Assembly (NCBI GenBank): GCA_903884235.1
Contig: CAISEB010000021.1
Coordinates: 1-35,872, forward strand
Origin: an uncultured Pseudomonadota bacterium
Lineage (GTDB): Bacteria > Pseudomonadota > Gammaproteobacteria > Steroidobacterales > Steroidobacteraceae
Length of the DNA: 35,872 nucleotides
Direction: 5' to 3'
Shown piece by piece: positions 21,463 to 30,904 of this stretch (the first letter of the stretch is position 1; each line of letters begins with the position of its first letter). Position numbers and translations under genes: made by a program. A model generated the notes under the pieces. That model ran no database searches, was not told the origin of the DNA, and saw only the letters and a program-made list of their open reading frames with translations.

Positions 21463-22418
21463 GCGCCCCGGCCGGCGGATCCGGCAGCGCCGGCCTCCAG
21501 GCGCGCCTCCCCCAGTTCGTGACGATCCTCGCCGCGGGCGCCGTCGCCGCGCAGCTCGCGATGGTGGTCTGGAAGGTCGTCCCGGGCGCCCGCCGCCCGC
21601 CGCCGCCGCCGCCGGTGGCGCTGCAGGCACCGGCGAGCCTCGACGGCCTGATCGGCGCGCACCTGTTCGGCAACGCCACCCAGGACCCGGGCGCCGGCGC
21701 CGACGCGCCGCGCACCAACGTCGCGCTGGTGCTGGCGGGCACGCTCGCGGTCCGCGACCCCAAGTCCGGGCTCGCGATCATCGGCGAGACCGCACAGGCC
21801 GGCCACGTCTACGCGGTCGGGTCCACGCTGCCCGGCGGCGTGCGCCTGCACGAGGTGTATACCGACCGCGTCGTGCTCGATCGCGGCGGCGCGCTGGAAA
21901 CGCTCCCGCTGCCGAGGACCGTGGCGTCCGGGCACCCGGCCCGCGCCGGCGCCGGCGCGGAACCCCCGATTGGCGAGGCGGTCCAAAAGCTGATCGCCGG
22001 CGGCCCGGAGGTCGTCGGCGACGTGCTGCGGCCGATGCCCTCGTACGCCAACGGCAAGCTGATGGGGTTCCGCGTCTATGCCGGTCGAGACCGTCGCAAG
22101 TTCGCCAAGCTCGGGCTGCAGCCCGGCGACGTCGTCACGCAGATCAACGGCGTGCCGCTCGGCGACTCCCAGCACGGCCTCGATGCGCTGCGCTCGCTCG
22201 GCAACCAGGCCACCGCGACCGTGACGGTGGAACGCGCCGGCACGGCGACCCAGCTGACGATCGACGCCTCCCAGCTGAATGGCATGGGTGAGACCATCCC
22301 GCCCGCGCCCGCGCCCGCGCCCGCCCCGTCCACCGCACCTGCCGCGCCGCCAAGCCCGAATCCGAACCCGAATCCGGCCCTGGCGACGCCGCAGGCCAAC
22401 GACTCCAGTCCCGACTGA
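21459..22418 (+). CDS. gspC: Type II secretion inner-membrane protein GspC
   Basis: A 319-residue bitopic protein linking the inner-membrane platform to the secretin GspD. One membrane segment (about 20-41) is followed by a Pro run, an HR domain (about 60-155, with AHLFG and LVLAGTLAVRDPKSGLAII) and a PDZ domain (about 175-270, with MGFRVYAGRDRRKFAKLGLQPGDVV). It ends in a Pro/Ala and Asn-Pro repeat tail (280-308), which is unusual. ATG 21459 is preferred because the small upstream ORF overlaps it; ATG 21447, four codons upstream in the same frame, is the alternative. gspD follows after 28 bases. Confidence 0.88.
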   Translation: MSAPAGGSGSAGLQARLPQFVTILAAGAVAAQLAMVVWKVVPGARRPPPPPPVALQAPASLDGLIGAHLFGNATQDPGAGADAPRTNVALVLAGTLAVRDPKSGLAIIGETAQAGHVYAVGSTLPGGVRLHEVYTDRVVLDRGGALETLPLPRTVASGHPARAGAGAEPPIGEAVQKLIAGGPEVVGDVLRPMPSYANGKLMGFRVYAGRDRRKFAKLGLQPGDVVTQINGVPLGDSQHGLDALRSLGNQATATVTVERAGTATQLTIDASQLNGMGETIPPAPAPAPAPSTAPAAPPSPNPNPNPALATPQANDSSPD

Positions 22419-22446
22419 GGCGCCCGGCGCCGCCCCGAGAACCTGC

Positions 22447-24540
22447 ATGAAGCCACCGACCCGCCACCGCTCCCGCGCCCGATTCGTGCTGCCCGCCATG
22501 TCGCTCAGCACCTCGCTCGTGGCGACGCTCGCCAGCGCCGAGCCGCCGGAGGCGCCGGCCCGGGCGCCGAGCGCGATTCCGTCGCAGGCCATGATCACGC
22601 CCAACTACAAGGACGCGGACCTGACGCAGATCGTCGAGGCCGTCAGCCAGGTCACCGGCAAGAACTTCATCATCGATCCGCGCGTCAAGGCGCAGGTGAC
22701 GATGCTGTCGGCGACGCCGATGAGCCCGGGTGCGTTCTACGAGGCCTTCCTCGCGATCCTGCAGGTGCACGGCTACGTCGCGGTCCCCTCGGGCAAGGTC
22801 TACAAGATCATCCCCGACGCGAACGCCCGCCAGGTGCCGGCCAACGACCTGCCGGAGACGGTCAGCTCGAGCTCCGACGAGCTCGTCACGCAGGTCGTGC
22901 AGCTGAAGAACGTCAGCGCCGCGCAGCTCGTGCCGATCCTGCGGCCGCTGATCCCCCAGAACGGGCACCTCGCCGCCTACACCGCCTCGAACGTGCTGAT
23001 CATCTCGGACCACGCCAACAACGTCAGCCGGCTGCTGCGCATCATCCAGCGGATCGACTCCGGCGGCGACGAGGACATCGACGTCATCCGCCTCGAGCAT
23101 GCCTCCGCGAACGAGATCGTCCGCGTCGTCAACCAGCTCGCCCAGGGCGCCTCGGCGGAGGGCGGCGCGGCGACCAAGCTGATCGCCGACGATCGCACCA
23201 ACAGCGTGCTGCTGAGCGGCGAGAAGAACGCGCGCCTGAAGCTCCGCGCCCTGGTCGCGCACCTCGACACGCCGCTCGAGAGCGGCAGCGGCACGCGCGT
23301 GCGCTACCTGAAGTACGCGGACGCCGAGAAGATCGCGACCAAGCTCAAGGAGCAGATGCAGGCGACCACCGGCGCGACCGCGGCGCAGGGTGCCGCGCCG
23401 CAGCCGGACAAGTCGACGACGATCTGGGCGGATCCTGCGACCAATGCCCTCGTCATCACCGCGCCCTCGAAGACCATGCGCCAGGTCATGGACATCGTCG
23501 ACCGGCTCGACATCCGCCGGCTCGAGGTGCAGGTCGAGGCGATCATCGTCGAGATCACCGGCAGCTCGAACGTCGACCTCGGCATCAACTGGCTCGTCGA
23601 CGGCTCGAACTCGAACATCCTGAGCGGCGGCTTCGTCTCGCCGATCGGCGCCGCCGGCACCTCGATCGCGACGATCGCCGCCGCCGCGCAGAACCCGACC
23701 GCGATCACGCCCTCGCAGATCCCGAACGGCCTGACCCTCGGCGTCGGCCGCATCCAGAAGACCGGCACCAACTTCGCCGCGATCCTGAACGCGCTCGGCG
23801 GCAAGGCGAACACGAACATCATCTCGACGCCGACCATCACGACCCTGGACAACCAGGAGGCGCAGATCAAGGTCGCGACCGAGGTGCCGTTCGTGACCGG
23901 CCAGTACGCCTCGACCCAGGCCACCTCGACCGGCGCCTCGGGCGTGGTCAACCCGTTCCAGACGATCCAGCGCCAGGAGGTCGGCACGATCCTCAAGATC
24001 ACGCCGCAGATCACCGACGACGGCACCGTGCTGCTCAAGATCGACCAGGAGGTCTCGAGCCTGATCAAGAGCTCGATCGCGACGGTCGACGTGCAGACCT
24101 CGAAGCGCGTGATCAACACGCGCGTGCTCGCCAACGACGGCGAGATCATCGTGCTCGGCGGCCTGATCTCCGACAGCGTCACCGAGAGCGAGCAGCGCGT
24201 GCCCGGGCTCGCGTCCCTGCCGCTGATCGGCCACCTGTTCAAGACGCGCACCAGCTCGAAGGAAAAGACCAACCTGATGGTCTTCCTGCGGCCGAAGATC
24301 CTGGTCGACCGCGAGCAGATGGCGACCGAGACCGAGGCCAAGTACAACTACGTCCGCGAGCTCGAGCTCAGGAGCCACGGCAAGGTGCAGATGCTGCCCG
24401 GCGAGCACCAGCCGACGCTGCCGGACCTCAAGGACCTCGCCCCGCGGGCGGCGCCCTCCGAGACGCCGAAGTCGCGCGCGAGCCGTGCCGATGCGCCCGC
24501 CGCCACCCCGCCGCCGCCAGCCGACGGTCCGACCGGATGA
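22447..24540 (+). CDS. gspD: Type II secretion secretin GspD
   Basis: A 697-residue outer-membrane secretin. The signal peptide ends near residue 31 (TLASA-EPPE). N0 (about 50-120, NYKDADLTQIVEAVSQVTGK), N1, N2 and N3 ring domains follow, each ending in the typical LIARLD-like helix (e.g. MDIVDRLDIRRLEVQVEAII). The secretin core has GVGRIQKTGTNFAAILNALG, NIISTPTITTLDNQEAQIKV, VGTILKITPQIT and DGEIIVLGGLI, then KTNLMVFLRPKIL. The last 60 residues are Pro/Ala-rich and lack an obvious pilotin-binding S domain. The stop overlaps the gspE start (ATGA). Confidence 0.96.
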   Translation: MKPPTRHRSRARFVLPAMSLSTSLVATLASAEPPEAPARAPSAIPSQAMITPNYKDADLTQIVEAVSQVTGKNFIIDPRVKAQVTMLSATPMSPGAFYEAFLAILQVHGYVAVPSGKVYKIIPDANARQVPANDLPETVSSSSDELVTQVVQLKNVSAAQLVPILRPLIPQNGHLAAYTASNVLIISDHANNVSRLLRIIQRIDSGGDEDIDVIRLEHASANEIVRVVNQLAQGASAEGGAATKLIADDRTNSVLLSGEKNARLKLRALVAHLDTPLESGSGTRVRYLKYADAEKIATKLKEQMQATTGATAAQGAAPQPDKSTTIWADPATNALVITAPSKTMRQVMDIVDRLDIRRLEVQVEAIIVEITGSSNVDLGINWLVDGSNSNILSGGFVSPIGAAGTSIATIAAAAQNPTAITPSQIPNGLTLGVGRIQKTGTNFAAILNALGGKANTNIISTPTITTLDNQEAQIKVATEVPFVTGQYASTQATSTGASGVVNPFQTIQRQEVGTILKITPQITDDGTVLLKIDQEVSSLIKSSIATVDVQTSKRVINTRVLANDGEIIVLGGLISDSVTESEQRVPGLASLPLIGHLFKTRTSSKEKTNLMVFLRPKILVDREQMATETEAKYNYVRELELRSHGKVQMLPGEHQPTLPDLKDLAPRAAPSETPKSRASRADAPAATPPPPADGPTG

Positions 24541-26027
24541 GCGCGATCCTCGCCGAGGGCGGCCCGGAGCGGCGGCTGTCGTTCACGTTCGCGCGCCGCC
24601 ATGGCGTGCTGTGCCGGGCGATCGAGGACAACGTCGCGCAGCTGGTCGTGCGCCGCGGGGCGGACCCGGCCGGCATCGCCGAGGCGCGCCGCTTCCTCGG
24701 CCGCCCGCTGCTGCTCGAGGAGGTCGCGGAGGATCGCTTCGAGGAGCTCCTGCAGCGCTCCTACGCGAGCGGCAACAACGCCGCCGCCGAGGCCGCCGAG
24801 GGACTCGAGGGCGACACCGACCTTGCCCACCTCGCCGAGGAGCTGCCGGAGCCGTCGGACCTGCTCGAGAGCGAGGACGACGCGCCGATCATCAAGCTGA
24901 TCAACGCCGTGCTGACCCAGGCGGTGCGCGAGAACACCTCCGACATCCACATCGAGCCGTTCGAGAACCGCCTCGTGATCCGCTTCCGCGTCGACGGCGT
25001 GCTGCGCGAGGTGCTGCAGTCGCGGCGCGCGCTCGCCCCGATCGTGGTCTCGCGCATCAAGGTCATGTCCAAGCTCGACATCGCCGAGAAGCGCCTGCCG
25101 CAGGACGGCCGCATGTCGCTCAGGATCGCCGGCCGCCCGGTCGACGTGCGCGTCTCGACCATCCCCGCCGGGCACGGCGAGCGCGTGGTGCTGCGCCTGC
25201 TCGACAAGCAGGCGGGCAGGCTCGACCTGGGCTCGCTCGGCATGGACGCGCCGACGCAGTCCGCGATGGACGAGCTGATCCACAAGCCGTACGGGATCAT
25301 CCTGGTCACCGGGCCCACCGGGTCCGGCAAGACGACGACGCTGTATGCCGCGCTCGAACGACTGAACGACGACACGCGCAACATCATGACGGTCGAGGAT
25401 CCGATCGAGTACTACATCGACGGCATCGGCCAGATGCAGGTCAACACCAAGGTCGAGATGACCTTCGCGCGCGGCCTGCGCGCGATCCTGCGCCAGGACC
25501 CGGACGTGGTGATGGTCGGCGAAATCCGCGACATCGAGACGGCGCAGATCGCCGTGCAGGCGTCGCTGACCGGCCACCTCGTGCTGTCGACGCTGCATAC
25601 CAACACCGCCGTCGGCGCGATCACCCGCCTGCGCGACATGGGCGTCGAGCCGTTCCTGCTGTCCTCGACGCTGCTCGGCGTCGTCGCGCAGCGCCTCGTG
25701 CGCGTGCTCGACCCTGCGTCCCGCGTCGCCTACCCGGCCGCCGAGTACGAGCATCGCTTCCTGAACCTCGCCGACGACCAGCCGGCGACGCTGTACCGCC
25801 CCGACCCGACGCGCGCCGGCAGCGGCTACCGCGGCCGGACGGGCATCTACGAACTCGCCGTCGTCGACGAGGGCATGCGCCAGCTGATCCACGACGGTGC
25901 CGGCGAGCTCGAGCTCGAGCGCCACGCCAGGCGGACCATGCCGAGCATCCGCGACGACGGCCGGCGCCGCATCCTCGAGGGCACGACCTCGCTCGAGGAA
26001 GTGCTGCGCGTGACGCGCGAGGACTGA
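24537..26027 (+). CDS. gspE: Type II secretion ATPase GspE
   Basis: A 496-residue hexameric ATPase at the inner-membrane face that powers pseudopilus assembly. An N1E region (1-120) binds GspL. The N2 and ATPase domains follow, with SDIHIEP, Walker A GPTGSGKT (259-266), the Asp box VEDPIEY, Walker B ILRQDPDVVMVGEIRD and the His box TGHLVLSTLHTN. The zinc-binding CxxC...CxxC module between residues about 388 and 440 has lost all four cysteines; the equivalent segments read VLDPASR and RPDPTRAGSGYRG. The rest of that loop and the following GRTGIYEL are intact, so the protein is probably active. Starts in an ATGA overlap with gspD. Confidence 0.95.
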   Translation: MSAILAEGGPERRLSFTFARRHGVLCRAIEDNVAQLVVRRGADPAGIAEARRFLGRPLLLEEVAEDRFEELLQRSYASGNNAAAEAAEGLEGDTDLAHLAEELPEPSDLLESEDDAPIIKLINAVLTQAVRENTSDIHIEPFENRLVIRFRVDGVLREVLQSRRALAPIVVSRIKVMSKLDIAEKRLPQDGRMSLRIAGRPVDVRVSTIPAGHGERVVLRLLDKQAGRLDLGSLGMDAPTQSAMDELIHKPYGIILVTGPTGSGKTTTLYAALERLNDDTRNIMTVEDPIEYYIDGIGQMQVNTKVEMTFARGLRAILRQDPDVVMVGEIRDIETAQIAVQASLTGHLVLSTLHTNTAVGAITRLRDMGVEPFLLSSTLLGVVAQRLVRVLDPASRVAYPAAEYEHRFLNLADDQPATLYRPDPTRAGSGYRGRTGIYELAVVDEGMRQLIHDGAGELELERHARRTMPSIRDDGRRRILEGTTSLEEVLRVTRED

Positions 26028-26047
26028 CGCGCCCGCGTCCCCAGCCG

Positions 26048-27265
26048 ATGCCCGCATTCGAATACACCGCCCTCGACGCGAACGGCCGCGAACGCCGCGG
26101 CCTGCTCGAGGGCGACACCGCGCGCCAGGTCCGCCAGCAGCTGCGCGAGCTGCAGCTGATGCCGGTCTCGATCGCCGAGGTCGAGCGCGCCGAATCGCGC
26201 CGCGCCGGCACGCGGTTCTCGTTCCGCCGCGGCATCTCCGCCGCCGACCTGTCGATGCTGACGCGCCAGCTCGCCACGCTGTCGCGCGCGGGCCTGCCGC
26301 TCGAGGAGGCGCTGCTCGCGGTCTCGCAGCAGACCGAGAAGCCGCGCGTGGCGTCGATCGTGTCGGGCGTGCGCGCCCGCGTGCTCGAGGGACGCAGCCT
26401 CGCCGACGGCCTCGGCGCATTCCCGCAGGTGTTCCCGGAGATCTATCGCGCGACCATCAGCGCCGGCGAGCAGGCCGGCAAGCTCGACGGCGTCCTCGAG
26501 CGGCTCGCCGACTACACCGAGAGCCGCGAGGTGCTGCAGAGCAAGATCAGGAACGCGATGGTCTACCCGGTGCTGCTGTGCGTCGTCTGCGTCGTCATCG
26601 TCTCGCTGCTGCTCGGCTACGTCGTGCCCGAGGTCGTCAACGTCTTCAAGGCCGGCAAGCACGAGCTGCCGCTGCTGACCCGCGGCCTGATCTTCCTGAG
26701 CGACGGATTCCGCCACTGGTGGTGGCTGATCGGGCTTGCGATCGGCGGCGCCACCTGGGGCATCCGCCGCTGGCTCGAGGACCCCGCGGCCCGGCGCCGC
26801 TGGCACCAGGCCCAGCTGCGCATGCCGCTGATCGGTCGCGTCGTGCGCGGCGTCAACGCCGCCCGCTTCGCCCGCACGCTGTCGATCCTGACCGCGAGCG
26901 CGGTGCCCGTGCTCGAGGCGCTCAGGATCTCCGGCGAGGTCGTCAGCAACCTGCCGATGCGCGACACGGTCGCCGACGCCGCGGTGCGGGTGCGCGAGGG
27001 CGCGCCGATCGCCCGCTCGCTCGGCGCCACGCGGCTGTTCCCGCCGATGCTGATCCACCTGATCGCGAGCGGCGAGACCAGCGGCGAGCTCGAGTCCATG
27101 CTGGAGCGGGCGGCGACCAACCAGGAACGCGACATGGACGGCATCGTCAACACGGCCGTCAACGTGCTCGGACCGGCGATGATCCTGGTCATGGGCGGCT
27201 TCGTGCTGCTGATCGTGCTGGCGCTGCTGCTGCCGATCTTCCAGCTGAACCAGCTGGTCCGCTGA
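26048..27265 (+). CDS. gspF: Type II secretion platform protein GspF
   Basis: A 405-residue polytopic inner-membrane protein forming the base of the type II machine. It begins with the invariant PAFEYTALDANGRERRG. Two cytoplasmic T2SSF domains (about 70-170 and 270-375) each carry the LTRQLATLSRAGLPLEEAL / FARTLSILTASAVPVLEAL motif. Membrane segments lie at about 172-194, 224-240 and 375-398. The gap from gspE is 20 bases. No gspG-N genes follow; the next gene is unrelated. Confidence 0.96.
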   Translation: MPAFEYTALDANGRERRGLLEGDTARQVRQQLRELQLMPVSIAEVERAESRRAGTRFSFRRGISAADLSMLTRQLATLSRAGLPLEEALLAVSQQTEKPRVASIVSGVRARVLEGRSLADGLGAFPQVFPEIYRATISAGEQAGKLDGVLERLADYTESREVLQSKIRNAMVYPVLLCVVCVVIVSLLLGYVVPEVVNVFKAGKHELPLLTRGLIFLSDGFRHWWWLIGLAIGGATWGIRRWLEDPAARRRWHQAQLRMPLIGRVVRGVNAARFARTLSILTASAVPVLEALRISGEVVSNLPMRDTVADAAVRVREGAPIARSLGATRLFPPMLIHLIASGETSGELESMLERAATNQERDMDGIVNTAVNVLGPAMILVMGGFVLLIVLALLLPIFQLNQLVR

Positions 27266-27329
27266 CGCCCCGGACCCCGGCGCGCCCGGGCCGGACCGCG
27301 ACGTCACTCAAAGTTCATGCACGGCCCCC

Positions 27330-27359
27330 TTGCGCGGGCCGCGTCGGCTGTCTTATAAC
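27330..27359 (+). promoter_or_regulatory. Promoter of the PA3496-like gene
   Basis: TTGCGC (27330-27335) and TATAAC (27354-27359) are separated by 18 bases and lie about 39 bases before the ATG at 27398. This separates the small gene from the gsp operon. Confidence 0.6.
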
Positions 27360-27397
27360 GGCGCCGCCTGCACTTCGCATTCGTGACTCCACGAGAC

Positions 27398-27667
27398 ATG
27401 AGCGAGAAGCCAGACCCGGACGACTACGAAGACGACGAGGACGCCCCGGACGGCGACTCGGCGCATCTCGACCACCTGATGAAGGACCTGGACGCGTCCA
27501 AGCGGCGCGGCGGTCCGAAAGGTGGCGAACCCGCGTGGCGGCGACTCGAGAAGTACATCGAGGGCAGGCGCACGGCCGAGCTGCTCTCGGACGTCGACGA
27601 CTACGACATCTTCGACGACCCGCCCCCGGTCCTCGCCCCGGCGCGGCCCAAACGGCCGCGCCGCTGA
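27398..27667 (+). CDS. PA3496-like small acidic protein
   Basis: An 89-residue soluble protein with an acidic N-terminus (PDPDDYEDDEDAPDGDSAHL), a basic middle with AWRRLEKYIEGRRTAELLSDVDDYD, and a short basic Pro-rich end. The RRLEKYIEGRR...L...DDYD pattern is that of the PA3496-type family, small proteins linked in Pseudomonas to envelope integrity; the molecular role is unknown. ATG 27398 is preferred over GTG 27383 because the family starts with a short charged tail, but no strong ribosome site distinguishes them. It ends 6 bases before the stop of the convergent Asp-box gene. Confidence 0.65.
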   Translation: MSEKPDPDDYEDDEDAPDGDSAHLDHLMKDLDASKRRGGPKGGEPAWRRLEKYIEGRRTAELLSDVDDYDIFDDPPPVLAPARPKRPRR

Positions 27668-27673
27668 CCGGGA

Positions 27674-30600
27674 TCAGTCGCGCTCGGCGCGCGTGGCGAG
27701 CGCCTCGCTGCGCTCCTGCGAGCGGCTGAACGCCTCGATGGCGGCCAGGCGCGCACCCTCGCGGTCGGCCTCGGTGGCCGCGATCGGCTCGGCACCGGCG
27801 CCCCGCAGCGCGTCGTTGACGGCCGGCAGGTCGTGCTCGAGCACCTGCTTGAGCCCCGCCTCGACCTCGCCGAGCTCGCGCTCGAGGACGGCCACCCGCT
27901 CGACCTGGTAACCGGCCGGGCGTCCCTCGTAGGACAGCAGCGCGCCGTACGCATGGTCGAGGTGCTCGCGCAGCCGCTCCTCGCCGGTGACCGCGCCCCC
28001 CTCCTTGGTGGCGACGACCAGCCGGCGCAGGTCGTCGAGGCGCGCGTCCAGCGCCTTCAGGGCCGCCGCGGCCGCCGGCGCCGCCTCCGCGCGCTGCTGG
28101 CCGAGGGCCCGCAGGCCGTTGATGCGATCGACGAGGTCGGTCATGCGACCGAACAGGGCGTGCGCGTGCATCACCGCCGTGAACTGCAGCGCGCGATCGG
28201 CGGCGGTGAAGTGCACGCGCCGGTCGAGGCCGACGTCGATCGCCTGCTCGTAGACCTTGCCGTCCTTGGTCAGGCGCAGCGTGTAGCGACCGGGCACGAC
28301 CCGGGGCCCCTGGGTGCCCGCGAACGCGGCCTGGGCGGCGCTCGGCACGCGCGGCGGCTTGACCTGCATCGACCAGTAGACGCGGTTGATGCCCTTGCGC
28401 TTGCCGGCGGGCAGCGAATCGACGAGCTGGCCCTTCGCGTCCAGGATCTCGAGGCTGAGCTTGCCGAACACATGCCGCGTGCGCTGGTAGTACGCGATCT
28501 CGGCGCCATCCGGCGGGTTGTAGCCGTGGTACTTGGCGTCGCCCTCCGCCCAGCCACCGTTCGCGGAAATGCGCTGCTGGACGGGCCGCGTCGGCAGGAA
28601 CGCGACGTCGCGCTCGAGGCCACCGCCGGCGAGCGCCCGCAGCGGCGTCAGGTCGTCGATGATCCAGATGCCGCGGCCGTGGGTCGCGATCACGAGGTCG
28701 TGGTCGCGCGCCTGCACCGCCATGTCGCGCACGGCGACGGACGGGAAGTTGCCACCCTTGAACTCGGCCCAGTGGCCCCCGGCGTCGAGCGAGATCCACA
28801 GGCCGAACTCGGTGCCGAGGTACAGCACGCGCCCGTCGACCGGGTCCTCGCGCAGCACGTGCGCGTAGCCGCGCACGCCGGAGCCGGGACCCGCGAGGCG
28901 GGTCCAGCTCTCGCCGTAGTCGCGGCTGACGTACAGCCAGGGCGTGAAGTCGCCGAACGTGTGGCGATCGAAGGTCGCGTAGACGACGCCGTCGGCGTGG
29001 TGCCCGGCCTCGACCCAGGACACCCAGCTCGCGGCCGGCAGGCCCGGCACGTTGCCGACCATGTTCTTCCAGTGCGCCCCCGCGTCGCGGGTGAGCTGCA
29101 CGTTGCCGTCGTCCGTGCCGACCCAGATGAGCTTGGCGTCGCGCGGGCTCTCGGAGATCGCGTAGATCGTCGTGTGCGTCTCGGCGGCGGAGTTGTCGAC
29201 GGTGATGCCGCCCGACTCCTCCTGCTTCTGCTTCTCCGGATCGTTGGTCGTCAGGTCCGGCGAGATCCGCGTCCAGCTCTCGCCGTGGTCGCGCGACAGG
29301 AACAGGAACTGGCCGCCGATGTACAGCCGGGTCGGATCGGTCGGCGACAACGCGATCGGCGTGTTCCAGTTGAAGCGCAGCTTTTCCTTGTAGCCCGCCT
29401 TCGGCTGGATGTCGCGGATCTCGAGCGTGCGCCGGTCGATCCGGCCGATGTTGCCGCCCTGCGCTTCGGCGTAGGCGAAGTTCGCGTCGGTCGGGTCCGG
29501 GAACGTCCAGAAGCCGTCGCCGCCGTACAGGTTCTCCCAGCGGCCGTTGGTGATGCCGCCGGGGTACGCCGAATCGCCGACCCAGGAGCTGTTGTCCTGC
29601 AGGCCGCCATACACCTGGTACGGATCCTTGGAGTCGACGGACACATGGTAGAACTGCGACACCGGCAGGTTGTCCGCCTTCCACCACTTGTTGCCGCCGT
29701 CCTGGCTGAACCACAGGCCGCCGTCATCGCCGGTGACCACGGCCTTCGGATTCTTCGGGTTGATCCAGAGGTCGTGGTGGTCGCCGTGCGTGCCGCCGGA
29801 GATCGTCGCGAAGCTCTTGCCGCCGTCCTCGGAGGCGATCAGCGGACCGTCGGGCTTGTAGATGCGATCCGGGTTGGTCGGGTCGACCACGAGGCGCGAG
29901 AAGTAGAACGGGCGCCACACCATGCCATTGCTGCGATCGCGTTCCTGCCAGGTGGCGCCACGATCGTCGGAGCGGTACAGCGCCGAGCGCACGCCTTCGA
30001 TGACCGCGTAGACGATGTTCGGCTGCGACGGCGCGACGGCGACCTCGATCCGGCCCCAGGGACCCGTCGGCAGGCCCTTCGCGCTCGCGGCATCGAGCCG
30101 CGACCAGCTCTGGCCGGCGTCGTCGCTGACATAGAGGCCGGAGCCCGACGGCGCATCGGGGCCCTCGCCGCCGGAGCGGAACGTCCAGCCCTTGCGGCGG
30201 AAATCCCACAGGCCCGCGTACAGGCGCGCGGGATTGGACGGGTCGAGCGCGAGGCCCGAGCAGCCGGTCGAGGCGTTCGAGCCCTTCAGCACGAGCGCCC
30301 AGCTGTGCCCGCCGTCGGTCGTCTTGTACAGGCCGCGGTCCCACGAATCGGACCAGAGGCGCCCCGGCACGCAGGCGTAGACGGTGTTGGAATCACCCGG
30401 GCTGACGATGATGCGCGTGATGCGCTCGGAGTCCGGCAGGCCCATGTGCTGCCAGGTGTCGCCGCCGTCCTCTGAGCGGTAGATGCCGTTGCCGACCGAC
30501 ACGGAGTTGCGCGTCCAGCTCTCGCCGCTGCCGACCCAGACGACCTTCGGATCCTTCGGGTCGAGCGCGATCGCGCCGATCGACTGCACCGGCTGGCGGT

Positions 30601-30904
30601 CGAACAGGGGCTTGAACGTCGTGCCCCCGTCGCGGGTGCGCCACACGCCACCAGAGGCGGCGCCGACGTACAGGGTCGTGGTGCCGTCGGCCTCGGCGCG
30701 GCCGGCGATCGCGGCGATGCGCCCGCTCATCGTCGCCGAGCCGATGTTCCGGGCGCCGAGCCCGGAGATCACGGCCGAGTCCGCGACCGGCGTGGCGGCC
30801 GCCGCCTTCGTGGCGGCAAGCGCCGCGGGGGCCGCCGAGACGCACGCCAGCGTCACGGCGAGGGTGCCGAGGCCCCGCACGGCGGGGAACGTTGAACGGC
30901 TCAT
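27674..30904 (-). CDS. Large exported Asp-box (BNR/VPS10-like) protein
   Basis: A 1076-residue protein with a signal peptide (to about residue 31). It carries at least ten Asp-box motifs of the S/T-x-D-x-G-x-x-W/F form, such as TRDGGTTF, SEDGGDTW, TTDGGHSW, SDDAGQSW, SDDRGATW, SEDGGKSF, SQDGGNKW, SRDHGESW and SRDYGESW. These mark two stacked beta-propellers of the VPS10/sortilin-BNR type, over about residues 50-720. A beta-sandwich region and a long helical C-terminus (about 900-1076, with LDARLDDLRRLV and ERVAVLERELGEVEAGLKQVL) follow. Such proteins are often called glycosyl hydrolase or sialidase without proof; I see no sialidase catalytic set. The start codon overlaps the stop of the upstream LolA-like gene (ATGA). 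Confidence 0.8.
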   Translation of the reverse strand: MSRSTFPAVRGLGTLAVTLACVSAAPAALAATKAAAATPVADSAVISGLGARNIGSATMSGRIAAIAGRAEADGTTTLYVGAASGGVWRTRDGGTTFKPLFDRQPVQSIGAIALDPKDPKVVWVGSGESWTRNSVSVGNGIYRSEDGGDTWQHMGLPDSERITRIIVSPGDSNTVYACVPGRLWSDSWDRGLYKTTDGGHSWALVLKGSNASTGCSGLALDPSNPARLYAGLWDFRRKGWTFRSGGEGPDAPSGSGLYVSDDAGQSWSRLDAASAKGLPTGPWGRIEVAVAPSQPNIVYAVIEGVRSALYRSDDRGATWQERDRSNGMVWRPFYFSRLVVDPTNPDRIYKPDGPLIASEDGGKSFATISGGTHGDHHDLWINPKNPKAVVTGDDGGLWFSQDGGNKWWKADNLPVSQFYHVSVDSKDPYQVYGGLQDNSSWVGDSAYPGGITNGRWENLYGGDGFWTFPDPTDANFAYAEAQGGNIGRIDRRTLEIRDIQPKAGYKEKLRFNWNTPIALSPTDPTRLYIGGQFLFLSRDHGESWTRISPDLTTNDPEKQKQEESGGITVDNSAAETHTTIYAISESPRDAKLIWVGTDDGNVQLTRDAGAHWKNMVGNVPGLPAASWVSWVEAGHHADGVVYATFDRHTFGDFTPWLYVSRDYGESWTRLAGPGSGVRGYAHVLREDPVDGRVLYLGTEFGLWISLDAGGHWAEFKGGNFPSVAVRDMAVQARDHDLVIATHGRGIWIIDDLTPLRALAGGGLERDVAFLPTRPVQQRISANGGWAEGDAKYHGYNPPDGAEIAYYQRTRHVFGKLSLEILDAKGQLVDSLPAGKRKGINRVYWSMQVKPPRVPSAAQAAFAGTQGPRVVPGRYTLRLTKDGKVYEQAIDVGLDRRVHFTAADRALQFTAVMHAHALFGRMTDLVDRINGLRALGQQRAEAAPAAAAALKALDARLDDLRRLVVATKEGGAVTGEERLREHLDHAYGALLSYEGRPAGYQVERVAVLERELGEVEAGLKQVLEHDLPAVNDALRGAGAEPIAATEADREGARLAAIEAFSRSQERSEALATRAERD

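Noticed and set aside
27674-30904. Calling the Asp-box protein a sialidase or glycosyl hydrolase
   Set aside because: Asp boxes are structural; the sialidase arginine triad and the Tyr/Glu nucleophile pair could not be identified.
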